From Kordia antarctica (GTDB lineage: Bacteria; Bacteroidota; Bacteroidia; Flavobacteriales; Flavobacteriaceae), in assembly GCF_009901525.1 (NCBI RefSeq), contig NZ_CP019288.1, forward strand, positions 124,001 to 188,000: DNA of 64,000 bases, given 5' to 3'. Position 1 is the stretch's first letter. Every line of letters starts with the position of its first letter. The translations under genes and the position numbers were made by a program. Positions 51,384 to 61,945 of the stretch are shown here, one piece after another. The notes below the pieces were generated by a model, which saw only the letters and a list, made by a program, of their open reading frames with translations, was not told the origin of the DNA and searched no databases.

Positions 51384-53987
51384 TTATGCTTCCACAATCA
51401 AATCTGTCTGATTTCTAAAAACGAGTTCATCATCAAATTCATCCAATAAAATAATACTATCTACGGTGACTTTTCCAGCGAGAATTTCTTTGGAAAGTTC
51501 ATTCAACACTTTTCGCTGAATCACTCGTTTTACAGGTCGCGCACCAAACTGCGGATCGTATCCTTTTTGTGCTAAATATGAAATTGCTTCTTCCGTAGCA
51601 TCTAAGGTAATTTGCTGTTTTGCTAACATTTTCGTTACATTTTTCAATTGCAAACGAACAATTTCTTTAATGTTTTCCTGTGAAAGTGGCGTAAACAAGA
51701 CAATATCATCAATCCGATTTAAAAATTCTGGGCGAACCGTTTGTTTCAATAATCCTAAAACTTCTACTTTTGCGGCTTCCATTGCTGTATCAATATCTTT
51801 TACAGCTTTGAATTTTTCTTCAATAATATGACTTCCCGTATTTGACGTCATTATGATGATTGCATTTTTAAAATCGGCAACTCTTCCTTTATTATCTGTC
51901 AAACGACCTTCATCCAACACTTGTAATAAAACATTGAAGGTATCAGGATGCGCTTTTTCAATTTCGTCTAATAAAACCACCGAATATGGTTTTCTACGCA
52001 CAGCTTCCGTCAATTGTCCGCCTTCGTCATACCCAACATATCCTGGAGGAGCGCCAACCAATCTACTTACCGAATGCGATTCTTGGTATTCGCTCATATC
52101 AATTCGCGTCATCGCGCTTTCATCATCAAATAAATAGGAGGCAAGTGCTTTTGCCAATTCGGTTTTTCCAACGCCAGTTGTTCCTAAAAATAGAAACGAA
52201 CCTATTGGACGATTAGCATCTTGCAATCCTGCGCGACTTCTGCGAACAGCATCCGAAACGGCAACAATTGCTTCTTCTTGTCCAACGACACGTTTGTGCA
52301 ATTCAGCTTCTAATTGTAATAACTTTTCACGATCGCTTTGCAACATTTTGGTTACAGGAATTCCTGTCCATTTTGCCACAACTTCCGCAATATCTTCGGT
52401 GGTAACTTCTTCTTTAATTAACGAAGTTCCTTCTAATGTTGCGTGTTCTTGTTGTAATGTATTTAACTTTACTTGCGCTTCTTTTATCTTTCCGTAACGT
52501 AATTCTGCAACTTTTCCATAATCTCCGTCACGTTCCGCTCTTTCCGCTTCCGCGCGATAATTCTCAATGGCTTCTTTCGTTGCTTGTACGTTATCTACAA
52601 TATCTTTTTCGGTTTGCCATTTGGCGAAAATTTCATTGCGCTCATCTTTGATATTGGCTAAGTCTGCATTTAATGATTTCAGTTTGACTTCATCTTTTTC
52701 ACGCTTTATCGCTTCAATTTCAATTTCCAATTGCATGATTCTTCTGTCCAAAACATCTAAATTTTCAGGCTTGGAATTGATTTCCATGCGCAATTTAGAA
52801 GCTGCTTCATCAATTAAATCAATTGCTTTATCTGGCAAGAAACGATTCGTTATATAACGTTGCGATAATTCAACCGCCGCAATAATCGCTTCATCTTTGA
52901 TTCGAACTTTGTGATGTGTTTCATATTTTTCTTTAATTCCTCTCAGAATAGAAATTGCACTTTCCGTATCAGGTTCGTTCACTATAATTTTCTGAAAACG
53001 ACGTTCTAAAGCTTTGTCTTTTTCAAAATATTTTTGATATTCGTCCAATGTCGTTGCGCCAATTGCTCTGAGTTCGCCACGTGCCAACGCAGGTTTTAGA
53101 ATATTTGCTGCGTCCATTGCGCCTTGTCCGCCGCCAGCACCAACAAGTGTGTGAATTTCATCAATAAAAAGAACAATATCGCCATCAGCCGATGTTACTT
53201 CTTTGATAACGGCTTTTAAACGTTCTTCGAATTCTCCTTTAAATTTTGCGCCTGCAATTAATGCGCCCATATCGAGCGAAAATATTTGTTTGTCTTTCAA
53301 ATTTTCTGGAACATCACCTTGTATGATTCTGTGCGCTAAACCTTCCGCAATAGCGGTTTTACCAACGCCAGGTTCACCAACCAAAATTGGATTATTTTTC
53401 GTTCTACGCGAAAGAATTTGCAAAACTCTGCGGATTTCTTCATCTCTTCCAATTACAGGATCGAGTTTTCCGTCGTTCGCCAATTTATTCAAGTTGTTTG
53501 CGTATTTGTTCAACGAATTATACGTTTCTTCCGCATTCGCAGATGTGACGCGTTCGCCTTTGCTGAGTTCTAAAATGGCAGCTTTGAGTCCTTTTTCGGT
53601 AACTCCTTGATCTTTTAATATTTGTGCAATTTTACTTTTCGATTTGAATATTGCCAAAACTAAATGCGACGTTGAAACAAATTCATCATTCATATCTTTG
53701 GCAATAATGCTCGCGTTTGTCAAGGTTTTTCCCGTTTCCGGAGATAGTACAATGTTTGCGCCAGTCACTTTTGAAAAACTATTCAGCGTACTTTCTAGTA
53801 TTTGTTCCAATAAAGAAACATTTACATTTAATTTTTTAAGTAAAAAAGGCAAGACATTCTCATCAACTTCCATGATCGCTTTAAAAAGATGCTCATTTTC
53901 AATTTGCTGATGTCCGTATGTTTGCGTCAGTTGCTGCGCTTGTTGCACGGCTTCCTGTGATTTTATGGTATAATTGTTAAAATTCAT
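51384..53987 (-). CDS. clpB: ATP-dependent chaperone ClpB
   Basis: ClpB is the hexameric Hsp100 disaggregase that works with DnaK to rescue aggregated proteins. The 867-residue protein has the double Clp N domain (1-150), a first AAA module with Walker [10 protein letters not shown] (about 204-212), a coiled-coil middle domain (about 400-520), and a second AAA module with GTTGVGKTE (about 604). Start [18 protein letters not shown] is standard. There is no ClpP-binding loop, as expected. An inverted repeat about 60 bases upstream may regulate it under stress. Confidence 0.97.
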   Translation of the reverse strand: MNFNNYTIKSQEAVQQAQQLTQTYGHQQIENEHLFKAIMEVDENVLPFLLKKLNVNVSLLEQILESTLNSFSKVTGANIVLSPETGKTLTNASIIAKDMNDEFVSTSHLVLAIFKSKSKIAQILKDQGVTEKGLKAAILELSKGERVTSANAEETYNSLNKYANNLNKLANDGKLDPVIGRDEEIRRVLQILSRRTKNNPILVGEPGVGKTAIAEGLAHRIIQGDVPENLKDKQIFSLDMGALIAGAKFKGEFEERLKAVIKEVTSADGDIVLFIDEIHTLVGAGGGQGAMDAANILKPALARGELRAIGATTLDEYQKYFEKDKALERRFQKIIVNEPDTESAISILRGIKEKYETHHKVRIKDEAIIAAVELSQRYITNRFLPDKAIDLIDEAASKLRMEINSKPENLDVLDRRIMQLEIEIEAIKREKDEVKLKSLNADLANIKDERNEIFAKWQTEKDIVDNVQATKEAIENYRAEAERAERDGDYGKVAELRYGKIKEAQVKLNTLQQEHATLEGTSLIKEEVTTEDIAEVVAKWTGIPVTKMLQSDREKLLQLEAELHKRVVGQEEAIVAVSDAVRRSRAGLQDANRPIGSFLFLGTTGVGKTELAKALASYLFDDESAMTRIDMSEYQESHSVSRLVGAPPGYVGYDEGGQLTEAVRRKPYSVVLLDEIEKAHPDTFNVLLQVLDEGRLTDNKGRVADFKNAIIIMTSNTGSHIIEEKFKAVKDIDTAMEAAKVEVLGLLKQTVRPEFLNRIDDIVLFTPLSQENIKEIVRLQLKNVTKMLAKQQITLDATEEAISYLAQKGYDPQFGARPVKRVIQRKVLNELSKEILAGKVTVDSIILLDEFDDELVFRNQTDLIVEA

Positions 53988-54045
53988 AGCTGTATGTTAT
54001 GTGTTTTTAATAATTTTGCAATTCTTATTCCAATTGTGAATAGGA

Positions 54046-54088
54046 GACAAAATGTCGGTTAAAGCGTGTATTTACAAGACATTTTGTC
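54046..54088 (-). promoter_or_regulatory. Inverted repeat upstream of clpB
   Basis: GACAAAATGTC (54046-54056) and GACATTTTGTC (54078-54088) are perfect 11-base inverted arms 21 bases apart, 59 bases before the clpB start. It may be a heat-shock regulatory site; it is not a CIRCE sequence as I know it (TTAGCACTC type). Confidence 0.6.
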
Positions 54089-54167
54089 ATTTTGAAAGTT
54101 TTTAGATAGACTTTCGACTCATTAAGAAAGTAAAAACGAGTTCATTCTATAAATTTACAATTTACCT

Positions 54168-54563
54168 ATGGGAATATTCAATAAATTATTCAGTAGTTCT
54201 GATGCTTCTGAAACTCCAGTGCCTTCAAAACTAAAATGGACGCCATTGACAAACGTTGATCAGTTGGACACTATTGTGGAAGAATCAAAAACGCAGCCAG
54301 TTGCTATTTTCAAACACAGTACGCGTTGCGGAATTAGTAGAATGGTCATAAAACAATTTGAAGGTTCGTATGATTTGGAGGAAAATCAGATGAAAGTTTA
54401 TTATTTAGATTTGTTGAATTATCGTCCAATTTCAGAAGAAATCGCTGCAAAGTTCCAAGTATGGCACGAAAGTCCACAATTAATTGTACTTAAAAATGGA
54501 ATTTCTGTTGCGCATGCTTCTCATAGTGGAATTAATTCTATAGAGTTAGAAAAGTTCGTATAA
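54168..54563 (+). CDS. ytxJ: Bacillithiol-system redox protein YtxJ
   Basis: This 131-residue thioredoxin-fold protein belongs to the YtxJ (DUF2847) family. The motif FKHSTRCGISRMV contains a single active cysteine (Cys54) in place of the thioredoxin CxxC pair, and VWHESPQLIVLKNG carries the cis-proline. YtxJ proteins are thought to act as bacilliredoxins that remove bacillithiol from proteins. This implies that the cell makes bacillithiol, although no synthesis gene lies here. It is monocistronic and shares a bidirectional terminator with the next, convergent gene. Confidence 0.9.
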   Translation: MGIFNKLFSSSDASETPVPSKLKWTPLTNVDQLDTIVEESKTQPVAIFKHSTRCGISRMVIKQFEGSYDLEENQMKVYYLDLLNYRPISEEIAAKFQVWHESPQLIVLKNGISVAHASHSGINSIELEKFV

Positions 54564-54594
54564 ATGGAATTACTATTCAAATTGAAATGATATA

Positions 54595-54628
54595 AAAAAG
54601 CCCGAAAACTATTGTTTTCGGGCTTTTT
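54595..54628. terminator. Strong bidirectional terminator
   Basis: AAAAAGCCCGAAAAC pairs perfectly with GTTTTCGGGCTTTTT over 15 bases around a TATT loop, serving ytxJ and the convergent lipoprotein gene. Confidence 0.93.
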
Positions 54629-54644
54629 AGTATGTCAGATATTA

Positions 54645-55832
54645 TCATCTAAATTTATTTCTGGTGATAATAGATTTTAGTTTTGCTTTTAAATCTTCTC
54701 CGGTGTCATATACCATTTGTTCATTGCTTGGAAATGGAACTGCTTTATTATTTGTCAAGTCTATATATTGTTGTTCTAAGGCTCTACGATCGCCATCAAA
54801 ATTCGCATAGATGTGTTCAAAGGCAAATTCACTGCTTATTGGAAACGCTTCGATAAGTTGTTTTGACTTATAATTTATATACTTTACTTGTCCAGCAACT
54901 CTGGTCGATTTAAACTGTGTAAATTCATACAGTTCGCAGCGGATCATTTTGAATTTATCTATTTTGATTTTATTTCCTAAGCTATCTTTTAAAACATTTC
55001 CATTATCATTCGTTGCATATTCCCAACCATCTTTTATTTGCTTTTCTTTTATGATTTGTTTTTCTCTTATTTGTTCAGGAGAAATATTGATTTCTCTCAA
55101 ATCCAGAATTAAACCAAAATCATATTGTTTTTGAGCAATTTCATTTGCATGATAAACTGTCCATAAGTCATTTAATCCGTAGGTATTAAAATTGAGTAAG
55201 TCATCTTCTAAACGCTTTGGAATTACTTTATCGGTATTATTGTTCAAAGTGACCAATACAAAATCAGTTCCTTTAACGTGCGCTTCTTCCATTAATTGAC
55301 GAACATTTTTATAGTTGGGAGAAATATCATTAATATATTTGAAATCGTCATAAACCTTTCTATAGTCATATTTCTGCTTCGTAGTATTTAATAATGATGT
55401 TGCATTCGTATATAAATATTCAGACAACTGATTTTTTGTATTAATAATTTTAGACGAATAGTCTTGCATCTTGAATTTCGCATTTGTTCCTTTTTCCAAA
55501 ATAGGCAACGGAAGTAATGGTTTTATAGTTTCTTGTCTATTTCTTATGGCTAGATACGTATTATATAAATCTTCTAATTTTTCAGGATTTCCATCAGCTT
55601 TTAAGAATTTAATTGTAGATAAATCTCTATTTAAAGCTTTCGCATACGCTTCTTGTAATAAAATAACATATTGCTGTTTTCTTTTACTTGTTTTATTCTT
55701 TTTGAGTTGATCTATAGCGTTCTGAATCACCAAATCATAATTACCCGTGTTCAACGCTTCTTGTGTTTTTTTGACACCACCACAAGCGATTAAAAATAAA
55801 AATGTGGTTATTATAAGTAGTATTTTTTTCAT
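54645..55832 (-). CDS. Helical lipoprotein of unknown function
   Basis: This 395-residue protein has a lipoprotein signal (IITTFLFLIACGGVKK, Cys17). The first 180 residues are helical and TPR-like (ALNTGNYDLVIQNAIDQLKKN, written here in two parts ALNTGNYDLVIQ and NAIDQLKKN). The rest has beta-strand stretches such as FVLVTLNNNTDKVIPKRLE, RVAGQVKYINYKSK and FAFEHIYANFDGDRRAL. No known family is recognised, though such lipoproteins are common in flavobacteria. It probably sits in a membrane facing the periplasm. It is monocistronic. Confidence 0.62.
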   Translation of the reverse strand: MKKILLIITTFLFLIACGGVKKTQEALNTGNYDLVIQNAIDQLKKNKTSKRKQQYVILLQEAYAKALNRDLSTIKFLKADGNPEKLEDLYNTYLAIRNRQETIKPLLPLPILEKGTNAKFKMQDYSSKIINTKNQLSEYLYTNATSLLNTTKQKYDYRKVYDDFKYINDISPNYKNVRQLMEEAHVKGTDFVLVTLNNNTDKVIPKRLEDDLLNFNTYGLNDLWTVYHANEIAQKQYDFGLILDLREINISPEQIREKQIIKEKQIKDGWEYATNDNGNVLKDSLGNKIKIDKFKMIRCELYEFTQFKSTRVAGQVKYINYKSKQLIEAFPISSEFAFEHIYANFDGDRRALEQQYIDLTNNKAVPFPSNEQMVYDTGEDLKAKLKSIITRNKFR

Positions 55833-56001
55833 ACGTTATATGTTAGGTTTGTTATGGGTATGCAATTTAGATACCAAACTTAACCAAAACTATCTATTAT
55901 TTAATAACTATAAAAAAACGAAACCACAAATTTTATAAAAAAGCCAGTATAAATTTCATGAAATTTTATAAAAACAATGTATAGAACCTTAACTTCGCAG
56001 C

Positions 56002-56751
56002 ATGTGTGATCCACTTATTTATGTGCTTTTAGGACTTGTTGTTGGCTATATTGGCGGATTTGCAGGAATTGGCGGCGGACCATTTTTAGTCTCTTTTTTA
56101 GTATTGTATTGTGGAATGTCGCAATTGGTAGCGCAAGGAAATGTACTCACAATGATGTTAGGACCCATGAGTTTACTCGGTGTAATGTCATTATATGAAT
56201 ACGTAAAAAAACAATGGCTCAACATTACAATTGGTGTGATTGCGTATTGTATTTTCTCGTATTTTGGAGCTGTTTTTGCCTTTTATATTGGCGAAACAGA
56301 TTTAAAATATTACTTCGCCATTTTATTGATTATGATTGCGTTGATGCAGTTTGCGTCGTATTTAAAGAAAAATGCGCAAACACCTTACAAGGAACATGTT
56401 TCTCCATATTTGATACTTATTTTGGCAGCTTGTACAGGAATTTTGGGCGGAATGTTCGGAATTGGCGCAGGCATATTAATGGTGCCAGTTCTAATTGGAG
56501 TTTTTAAACTGAAAAAAGAATATGCACGCGCTTTAAGTCTGGCAATTTTAATTCCACCAGTAAGTTACGGAGCATTTATAAAATACAACGTTGAAAATCC
56601 TGTCGATTGGCAATTGGTTGGAATTCTGTTTGGAACCTATTTTGTCGCCAACTTTTTTGGAGCAAAAATGGGAAGTAAAATATCAGGAAAATCGTTTACG
56701 TTGATTTATGGTGTACTTCTTCTTTCGATTGCTGTACTTTATTTGGTTTAA
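56002..56751 (+). CDS. TauE/SafE family sulfite exporter-like membrane protein
   Basis: This 249-residue inner-membrane protein has about eight helices. Both halves contain the family repeat motif: GFAGIGGGPFLVSFLVLY near the start and GILGGMFGIGAGILMVPVLI in the second half. The family exports sulfite, sulfoacetate or related anions, and many members have unknown substrates. No sulfur metabolism genes lie nearby, so the substrate cannot be named. It converges with the fumarylacetoacetase gene across a terminator. Confidence 0.88.
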   Translation: MCDPLIYVLLGLVVGYIGGFAGIGGGPFLVSFLVLYCGMSQLVAQGNVLTMMLGPMSLLGVMSLYEYVKKQWLNITIGVIAYCIFSYFGAVFAFYIGETDLKYYFAILLIMIALMQFASYLKKNAQTPYKEHVSPYLILILAACTGILGGMFGIGAGILMVPVLIGVFKLKKEYARALSLAILIPPVSYGAFIKYNVENPVDWQLVGILFGTYFVANFFGAKMGSKISGKSFTLIYGVLLLSIAVLYLV

Positions 56752-56803
56752 TTTTTTTTGAAATCATAGGTTTTTTAATTATTGAATCTTTAAATTATTT
56801 AAT

Positions 56804-56838
56804 AAAAAAAAGCACCAACAATAGTTGATGCTTTTTGA
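56804..56838. terminator. Bidirectional terminator between TauE and fahA
   Basis: AAAAAGCACCAAC pairs with GTTGATGCTTTTT with one mismatch, bounded by A and T runs. Confidence 0.82.
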
Positions 56839-56856
56839 ATATATGTGAACCTATAA

Positions 56857-58149
56857 TTACTTTTTCTTCGGTTGAAATACAGGTAATAATTTTGAAGAAA
56901 CTTCTCCAAAACCAATTCGAACATAATTATCATTTGTACAATAACCGCGCATCGTAACTGTGTCGCCGTCGTTGATAAATGTTCGTTCAGAACCATCATT
57001 TAATTTTACAGGATTTTTTCCTGCCCAAGACAATTCCAACATAGAACCATACGAATCAGGAGTTTTTCCAGATAAAGTTCCACTTCCCATCATATCACCA
57101 GAATTTACAGGACAACCATTCACCGTATGATGCGTTAATTGTTGTGCCATATTCCAGTACATGTACTTAAAGTTAGAACGTGCAACAACTGTTTCTGTAC
57201 TGTTTTCTGGCTGAATAGCTACTTCTAAATTTATATTGTAGCTTTTCTTTCCAGTGTATTGTAAATATTCCAGTTGTGGTTTTAACGGCTTTGGGCTTTC
57301 AACTTTGAAAGGTTCTAATGCGTCCATTGTTACAATCCAAGGAGAAATTGACGAAGCAAAACTTTTTCCTAAAAACGGTCCTAATGGAACGTATTCCCAC
57401 TTCTGAATGTCGCGCGCGCTCCAATCATTAAACAAAACAATACCAAAAATATAATCTTCAGCTTCTTCAATAGGAATTGGTTCTCCTAAATGATTTGCAT
57501 CTGTGGTAATAAACGCCATTTCTAATTCGAAATCGACACGTTTTGAAGGCCCAAATACAGGAGTTTCAGCACCAGCTGGCAACGTCTGTCCTTGTGGACG
57601 ATGAATTGGAATTCCCGATGGAATAATAGAAGAACTTCTTCCGTGGTAACCAACAGGCATGTGAAGCCAGTTTGGCATTAATGCGTTGTCTTCACCTCTA
57701 AACATCGTACCAACATTGGTTGCATGTTCTATACTTGAATAAAAATCTGTATAATCGCCAATCTGAACAGGCAATTGCATTTCTATTTCATTTAAGGTGA
57801 AAATAATTGTATTTCTGTGTTCTTTGTTGTCTCTTAAACTCGCATTGTTTTCGTCGAAAATATCTCCAATACGGTTTCGAACCAATCTCCAAGTCTTTTT
57901 TCCATCAGAAATGAAATCATTCAAAGTATCTTGAAGAAAAATATCGTCTGTTAATGGAATTCCTTTAAAATATCCAAGTTGATGTAATGCACCTAAATCA
58001 ATAGCATAATTACCAATTCGAGTACCGATGGTAATTACATCATCTCTAGTAAGGAAAACACCAAAAGGAATGTTTTGGATAGGAAAATCGCTATCAGCAG
58101 CTACGTCAAGCCACGTTTTTCTATTTGGATTATTAGTAGTATTTGGCAT
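56857..58149 (-). CDS. fahA: Fumarylacetoacetase
   Basis: FahA hydrolyses fumarylacetoacetate to fumarate and acetoacetate, the last step of tyrosine and phenylalanine breakdown. The 430-residue protein contains DYTDFYSSIEHATNVGTMFR with the catalytic Asp/His pair, LPVGYHGRSS-like HMPVGYHGRSSSI, FELEMAF with metal-binding Glu residues, and FNDWSARDIQKWEYVPLGPF. The C-terminal SGDMMGSGTLSGKTPDSYGS completes the pattern. The length is normal. Other pathway genes (hmgA, hpd) are not in the window. Confidence 0.95.
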   Translation of the reverse strand: MPNTTNNPNRKTWLDVAADSDFPIQNIPFGVFLTRDDVITIGTRIGNYAIDLGALHQLGYFKGIPLTDDIFLQDTLNDFISDGKKTWRLVRNRIGDIFDENNASLRDNKEHRNTIIFTLNEIEMQLPVQIGDYTDFYSSIEHATNVGTMFRGEDNALMPNWLHMPVGYHGRSSSIIPSGIPIHRPQGQTLPAGAETPVFGPSKRVDFELEMAFITTDANHLGEPIPIEEAEDYIFGIVLFNDWSARDIQKWEYVPLGPFLGKSFASSISPWIVTMDALEPFKVESPKPLKPQLEYLQYTGKKSYNINLEVAIQPENSTETVVARSNFKYMYWNMAQQLTHHTVNGCPVNSGDMMGSGTLSGKTPDSYGSMLELSWAGKNPVKLNDGSERTFINDGDTVTMRGYCTNDNYVRIGFGEVSSKLLPVFQPKKK

Positions 58150-58234
58150 AGTTATGTTGTGTGTTTATAATTTAAAAAAATATTTTTCTAGTCAAATATA
58201 TGAGTTTTCTATATGAGTTTTCATATCTATATCA

Positions 58235-58242
58235 TATTTTTG
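58235..58242 (+). promoter_or_regulatory. Predicted -7 promoter element for glyA
   Basis: TATTTTTG matches TAnnTTTG, 26 bases before the glyA ATG. Confidence 0.42.
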
Positions 58243-58268
58243 GATTTTATTAACATAGACTCAAAATA

Positions 58269-59543
58269 ATGCAACGCGACGAACAAATTTTTGAATTAAT
58301 TCAAGCCGAAAAGGAAAGACAAATTGAAGGACTAGAGTTGATCGCTTCTGAGAATTTTGTAAGTGAACAAGTTATGGAAGCTGTTGGTTCTGTACTTACC
58401 AATAAATACGCAGAAGGATATCCTGGAAAACGCTATTATGGCGGCTGTGAAGTCGTTGACGAAGTAGAAACTATTGCTATTGATAGAGCAAAAGCTTTAT
58501 TTGGAGCATCATGGGTAAATGTACAACCACATAGTGGAAGTCAAGCCAACACAGCAGTTTTTGCAGCATGTTTGAAACCTGGAGATAAAATTTTAGGATT
58601 CGATTTATCGCACGGCGGACATTTAACACATGGTTCTCCAGTAAACTTTTCTGGAAAATTATACGATCCTGTATTTTACGGAGTAGAAGAGGAAACTGGT
58701 ATTTTGAATTATGATAAAATTCAAGAAATAGCTACAAAAGAGCAACCAAAAATGATTATTGCTGGCGCGTCTGCATATTCTAGAGATATTGATTTTGAAC
58801 GCTTTCGCAAGATTGCTGATAGTGTGAATGCTTTATTATTAGCAGATATTTCACATCCTGCAGGATTGATTGCAAAAGGATTATTAAACGATCCAATTCC
58901 ACATTGTCATATTGTAACAACCACAACGCATAAAACATTGCGTGGACCACGTGGAGGAATGATTATGATCGGAACAGATTTTGACAATCCATTTGGACTA
59001 AAATTGAAGAACGGAAACTTAAAAAAGATGTCTTCATTGTTAGATAGCTCCGTTTTTCCAGGAAATCAAGGCGGACCATTGGAACACGTTATTGCAGGAA
59101 AAGCAATTGCTTTTGGAGAAGCGTTAACGGATGAATTTATGCATTATATTTTACAAGTTCAGAAAAATGCCAAAGCAATGGCGGCTGTATTTGTTGAAAA
59201 AGGATATAATATTATTTCTGGCGGAACGGACAATCACATGATGTTGATTGATCTTCGCAATAAAAATATTACTGGAAAAGATGCTGAAAAAGCATTAGAA
59301 AAAGCGGATATTACAGTAAATAAAAATATGGTTCCTTTTGACGATAAAAGTCCATTTGTAACTTCAGGAATTCGTATCGGAACAGCTGCAATTACTACAA
59401 GAGGTTTGAAAGAAAAAGATATGGAACTGATAGTGGAATATATTGATGAAGCTATCCTGAACTATGAAAGTGATGAAGCATTAGAGAACATTTCATTTAA
59501 AGTAAATGTGATGATGTCTGATAGACCTTTGTTTGACTCTTAA
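58269..59543 (+). CDS. glyA: Serine hydroxymethyltransferase
   Basis: GlyA interconverts serine and glycine with tetrahydrofolate, feeding one-carbon metabolism. The 424-residue PLP enzyme has [17 protein letters not shown], then [16 protein letters not shown], the [10 protein letters not shown] stretch, [12 protein letters not shown] and the PLP-lysine motif [13 protein letters not shown] with Lys222. The end with [14 protein letters not shown] is typical. It is monocistronic with a candidate promoter in front. Confidence 0.97.
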   Translation: MQRDEQIFELIQAEKERQIEGLELIASENFVSEQVMEAVGSVLTNKYAEGYPGKRYYGGCEVVDEVETIAIDRAKALFGASWVNVQPHSGSQANTAVFAACLKPGDKILGFDLSHGGHLTHGSPVNFSGKLYDPVFYGVEEETGILNYDKIQEIATKEQPKMIIAGASAYSRDIDFERFRKIADSVNALLLADISHPAGLIAKGLLNDPIPHCHIVTTTTHKTLRGPRGGMIMIGTDFDNPFGLKLKNGNLKKMSSLLDSSVFPGNQGGPLEHVIAGKAIAFGEALTDEFMHYILQVQKNAKAMAAVFVEKGYNIISGGTDNHMMLIDLRNKNITGKDAEKALEKADITVNKNMVPFDDKSPFVTSGIRIGTAAITTRGLKEKDMELIVEYIDEAILNYESDEALENISFKVNVMMSDRPLFDS

Positions 59544-59694
59544 TTAAAGGATGCAAGATCGCTTACTTCGACTTCGCTCAGTACAAGTTCCTTTTAGATT
59601 TAAGAATCAACACTTGATGTTAACTATCTGAAAAGTAGATGTAATTTAGAAAATAAGCAATAGCATAACTTCTTAGTATAAAACTAAGATTCCT

Positions 59695-59702
59695 TATATT
59701 TG
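59695..59702 (+). promoter_or_regulatory. Predicted -7 promoter element for the second FG-GAP gene
   Basis: TATATTTG lies 24 bases before the chosen ATG 59727. Confidence 0.42.
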
Positions 59703-59726
59703 CCACGATATGAAAAAGTTGCAACT

Positions 59727-61439
59727 ATGAAAAGTTATACTATTGCTGTATTATTTTGCTTTTGTTTTTCCCTAACAAATGCACAAATTCTCTTCGAAAA
59801 TAAAGCGTTCGACTTAGGAATTAATATCACAGGAAACTTCAACACACAACTTGGTGGCGTTAGTTTTTATGATTATGATAATGATGGTTGGGACGATTTA
59901 ACATTTGCAAGTAAAGAAAATTTTCCAGTACGATTTTTCAAAAATAATTCAGGAACGTATGTAGAAGAAACGTTCAATATCACAATTCCGAATCATTCCA
60001 AACAAGTATTATGGGTTGATTACGATAATGATGGTGATAATGATTTGTTTGTGACACGATTTGATGATTCCAACAAATTATACAATAACGACGGAAACTT
60101 CAATTTTACAGATGTTTCTCTAGTTGCTGGATTTCCAAACACTACTTTATTTACCTATGGCGCTTCTTTTGGCGATTATGATAATGATGGCGATTTAGAT
60201 TTGTTTTTAAGTAATAAAGATGATTCTAAAGTCATTCCAAATCAACTATATAGAAATAACGGAAACGGAACATTTACAGATGTTTCTTTCATTGCAGGAA
60301 TAAGTTCTGTGGGACATTTATCGTTCTGTTCGGCATTTTTCGATTATGATAATGATGGTTTTTTAGATATTTATATTTCTAATGATCGATTCGCAAATAC
60401 AAATATTCTCTATAAAAATAACGGAAACGGAACATTTACAGACGTAAGTGCTGCTTCTGGTGCAGGAGTTGCCGCAAATGCAATGTCTACTACGATTGAC
60501 GATTATAATTACGATGGTTTTTTAGATATTTATGTCACAAATACTACCGAAGGAAATCATTTGTTACAGAATAACGGCGATGGCACTTTTACAGATGTTG
60601 CTACAGCAACAGGAACTATTTTTAATAGTATAGGTTGGGGAGCGAATTTCTTTGATGCCGACAATGATTCAGATTTAGATTTGTATGTAAGTAGCATGAT
60701 TAGTGATCCAAATTCTCCGTTAATCACATCTGGATTTTACGAATGTGACGCAGGATATAATTATACAATTCCTTCCTCGGCTGGTTTTGCAAATGATACG
60801 TTTACAAGTTTTTCAAATGCTATTGGCGATATTAATAATGATGGTTACCAAGATTTTATTGTGGTAAATCAAGCACCAGAAAATTATGCATTGTGGAGAA
60901 GTACTGGCGGCACAAATAATTGGTTAAAAGTCAAGCTTGATGGAACAAGCAGTAATAAAGCGGGAATTGGCGCCAGCATTAAAGCAACTGTGAACGGACA
61001 AGCATTGTATAGATATGTGTTGTGTGGAGAAGCTTTTTTAGGACAAAATTCAGCCACAGAACTTTTCGGAATAGGAACTGCAACTACGATTGATATGTTA
61101 GAAATTTTCTGGCCAAGCGGCATAACAGATACATATACAAATGTAACATCAAACCAACGATTGACAGTTACCGAAGGAAGTACGTTAGGTATAAACGAAG
61201 AAAACGCTGAAAAGTTCAGCGTTTATCCAAATCCGGCATCGGATTATATTGTAGTTTCCACAACGTTATCGCAACCGTATACAGTTACTATTTTTGATAG
61301 TTTGGGTAAGCAAGTGTTGTTTCAAAAGCAACAAAATATGCAAGCTACCATTGATGTTTCAAACATATCAAGTGGAATTTTCTTTTTAGAAATTCGCACC
61401 GAAAAAAGCAAAACAGTTCAAAAAGTTGTGATTAATTAA
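59727..61439 (+). CDS. FG-GAP/VCBS repeat protein with ASPIC/UnbV domain and T9SS sorting domain, second copy
   Basis: From ATG 59727 the protein has 570 residues and a signal peptide (MKSYTIAVLFCFCFSLTNAQ). An upstream TTG at 59700 would lie in the promoter and lengthen the signal, so it is rejected. FG-GAP repeats (YDYDNDGWDD, YRNNGNGTFTDVS and others) form a propeller; the ASPIC/UnbV domain begins near 397 (NWLKVKLDG, CGEAFLGQNS). The T9SS domain starts near 497 (VYPNPASDYIVVS) and ends VQKVVIN. It is clearly related to 12396-14126 through most of its length. Function at the surface is unknown. Confidence 0.9.
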   Translation: MKSYTIAVLFCFCFSLTNAQILFENKAFDLGINITGNFNTQLGGVSFYDYDNDGWDDLTFASKENFPVRFFKNNSGTYVEETFNITIPNHSKQVLWVDYDNDGDNDLFVTRFDDSNKLYNNDGNFNFTDVSLVAGFPNTTLFTYGASFGDYDNDGDLDLFLSNKDDSKVIPNQLYRNNGNGTFTDVSFIAGISSVGHLSFCSAFFDYDNDGFLDIYISNDRFANTNILYKNNGNGTFTDVSAASGAGVAANAMSTTIDDYNYDGFLDIYVTNTTEGNHLLQNNGDGTFTDVATATGTIFNSIGWGANFFDADNDSDLDLYVSSMISDPNSPLITSGFYECDAGYNYTIPSSAGFANDTFTSFSNAIGDINNDGYQDFIVVNQAPENYALWRSTGGTNNWLKVKLDGTSSNKAGIGASIKATVNGQALYRYVLCGEAFLGQNSATELFGIGTATTIDMLEIFWPSGITDTYTNVTSNQRLTVTEGSTLGINEENAEKFSVYPNPASDYIVVSTTLSQPYTVTIFDSLGKQVLFQKQQNMQATIDVSNISSGIFFLEIRTEKSKTVQKVVIN

Positions 61440-61451
61440 TCGTTTTATCTT

Positions 61452-61811
61452 CTAAAAAAGGCTTAAAATCGCAAGTATTAAAAGAGCAATTCCAACAATC
61501 ACTTTAAAAGGCATTAATTTTTTTGATATTTTTACTAATGTTTCTCCAATTGTAGGAACTTGACTTAATACGTGTGTTAATAATAACAATCCACCAACTA
61601 TAGCAACAAGTTCATATAGTAAACCACCTTTGTAAAATAATAAAAAGAAGATACCAAGTCCTAAAGAAGCTCCACCAATAATAGTTGTGAATGGCATTAA
61701 CTTTTTAGCGATTTTGTTAAAAAAATCACTTTCTCCATCAAGTTTGTCTAAAGCAGTAATTCCAAGTAAGATTCCTGCTAAAATGTTAGCAATTGTAAAA
61801 ATGAGTCCCAT
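61452..61811 (-). CDS. Small membrane protein with internal duplication
   Basis: This 119-residue protein has four membrane helices in two similar halves. Each half has a linker of the type KKLMPF: FNKIAKKLMPFTTIIGGAS near residue 35 and LVKISKKLMPFKVIVGIAL near residue 95. This suggests an ancient duplication of a two-helix unit. No family is recognised. It converges with the FG-GAP gene, and no strong terminator separates them. Function unknown; inner membrane. Confidence 0.6.
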   Translation of the reverse strand: MGLIFTIANILAGILLGITALDKLDGESDFFNKIAKKLMPFTTIIGGASLGLGIFFLLFYKGGLLYELVAIVGGLLLLTHVLSQVPTIGETLVKISKKLMPFKVIVGIALLILAILSLF

Positions 61812-61945
61812 AATTTTAATGTGATTAAGTGTTAAGTTATTCTTAGTTTTATTGTTCTTACCAATATACGTATAAAAACAGCATCATAAAATAGTGTATT
61901 TTTTTTATGATTCTTTTCGGTAAGAAGTTATTTTTTACAGTTATT

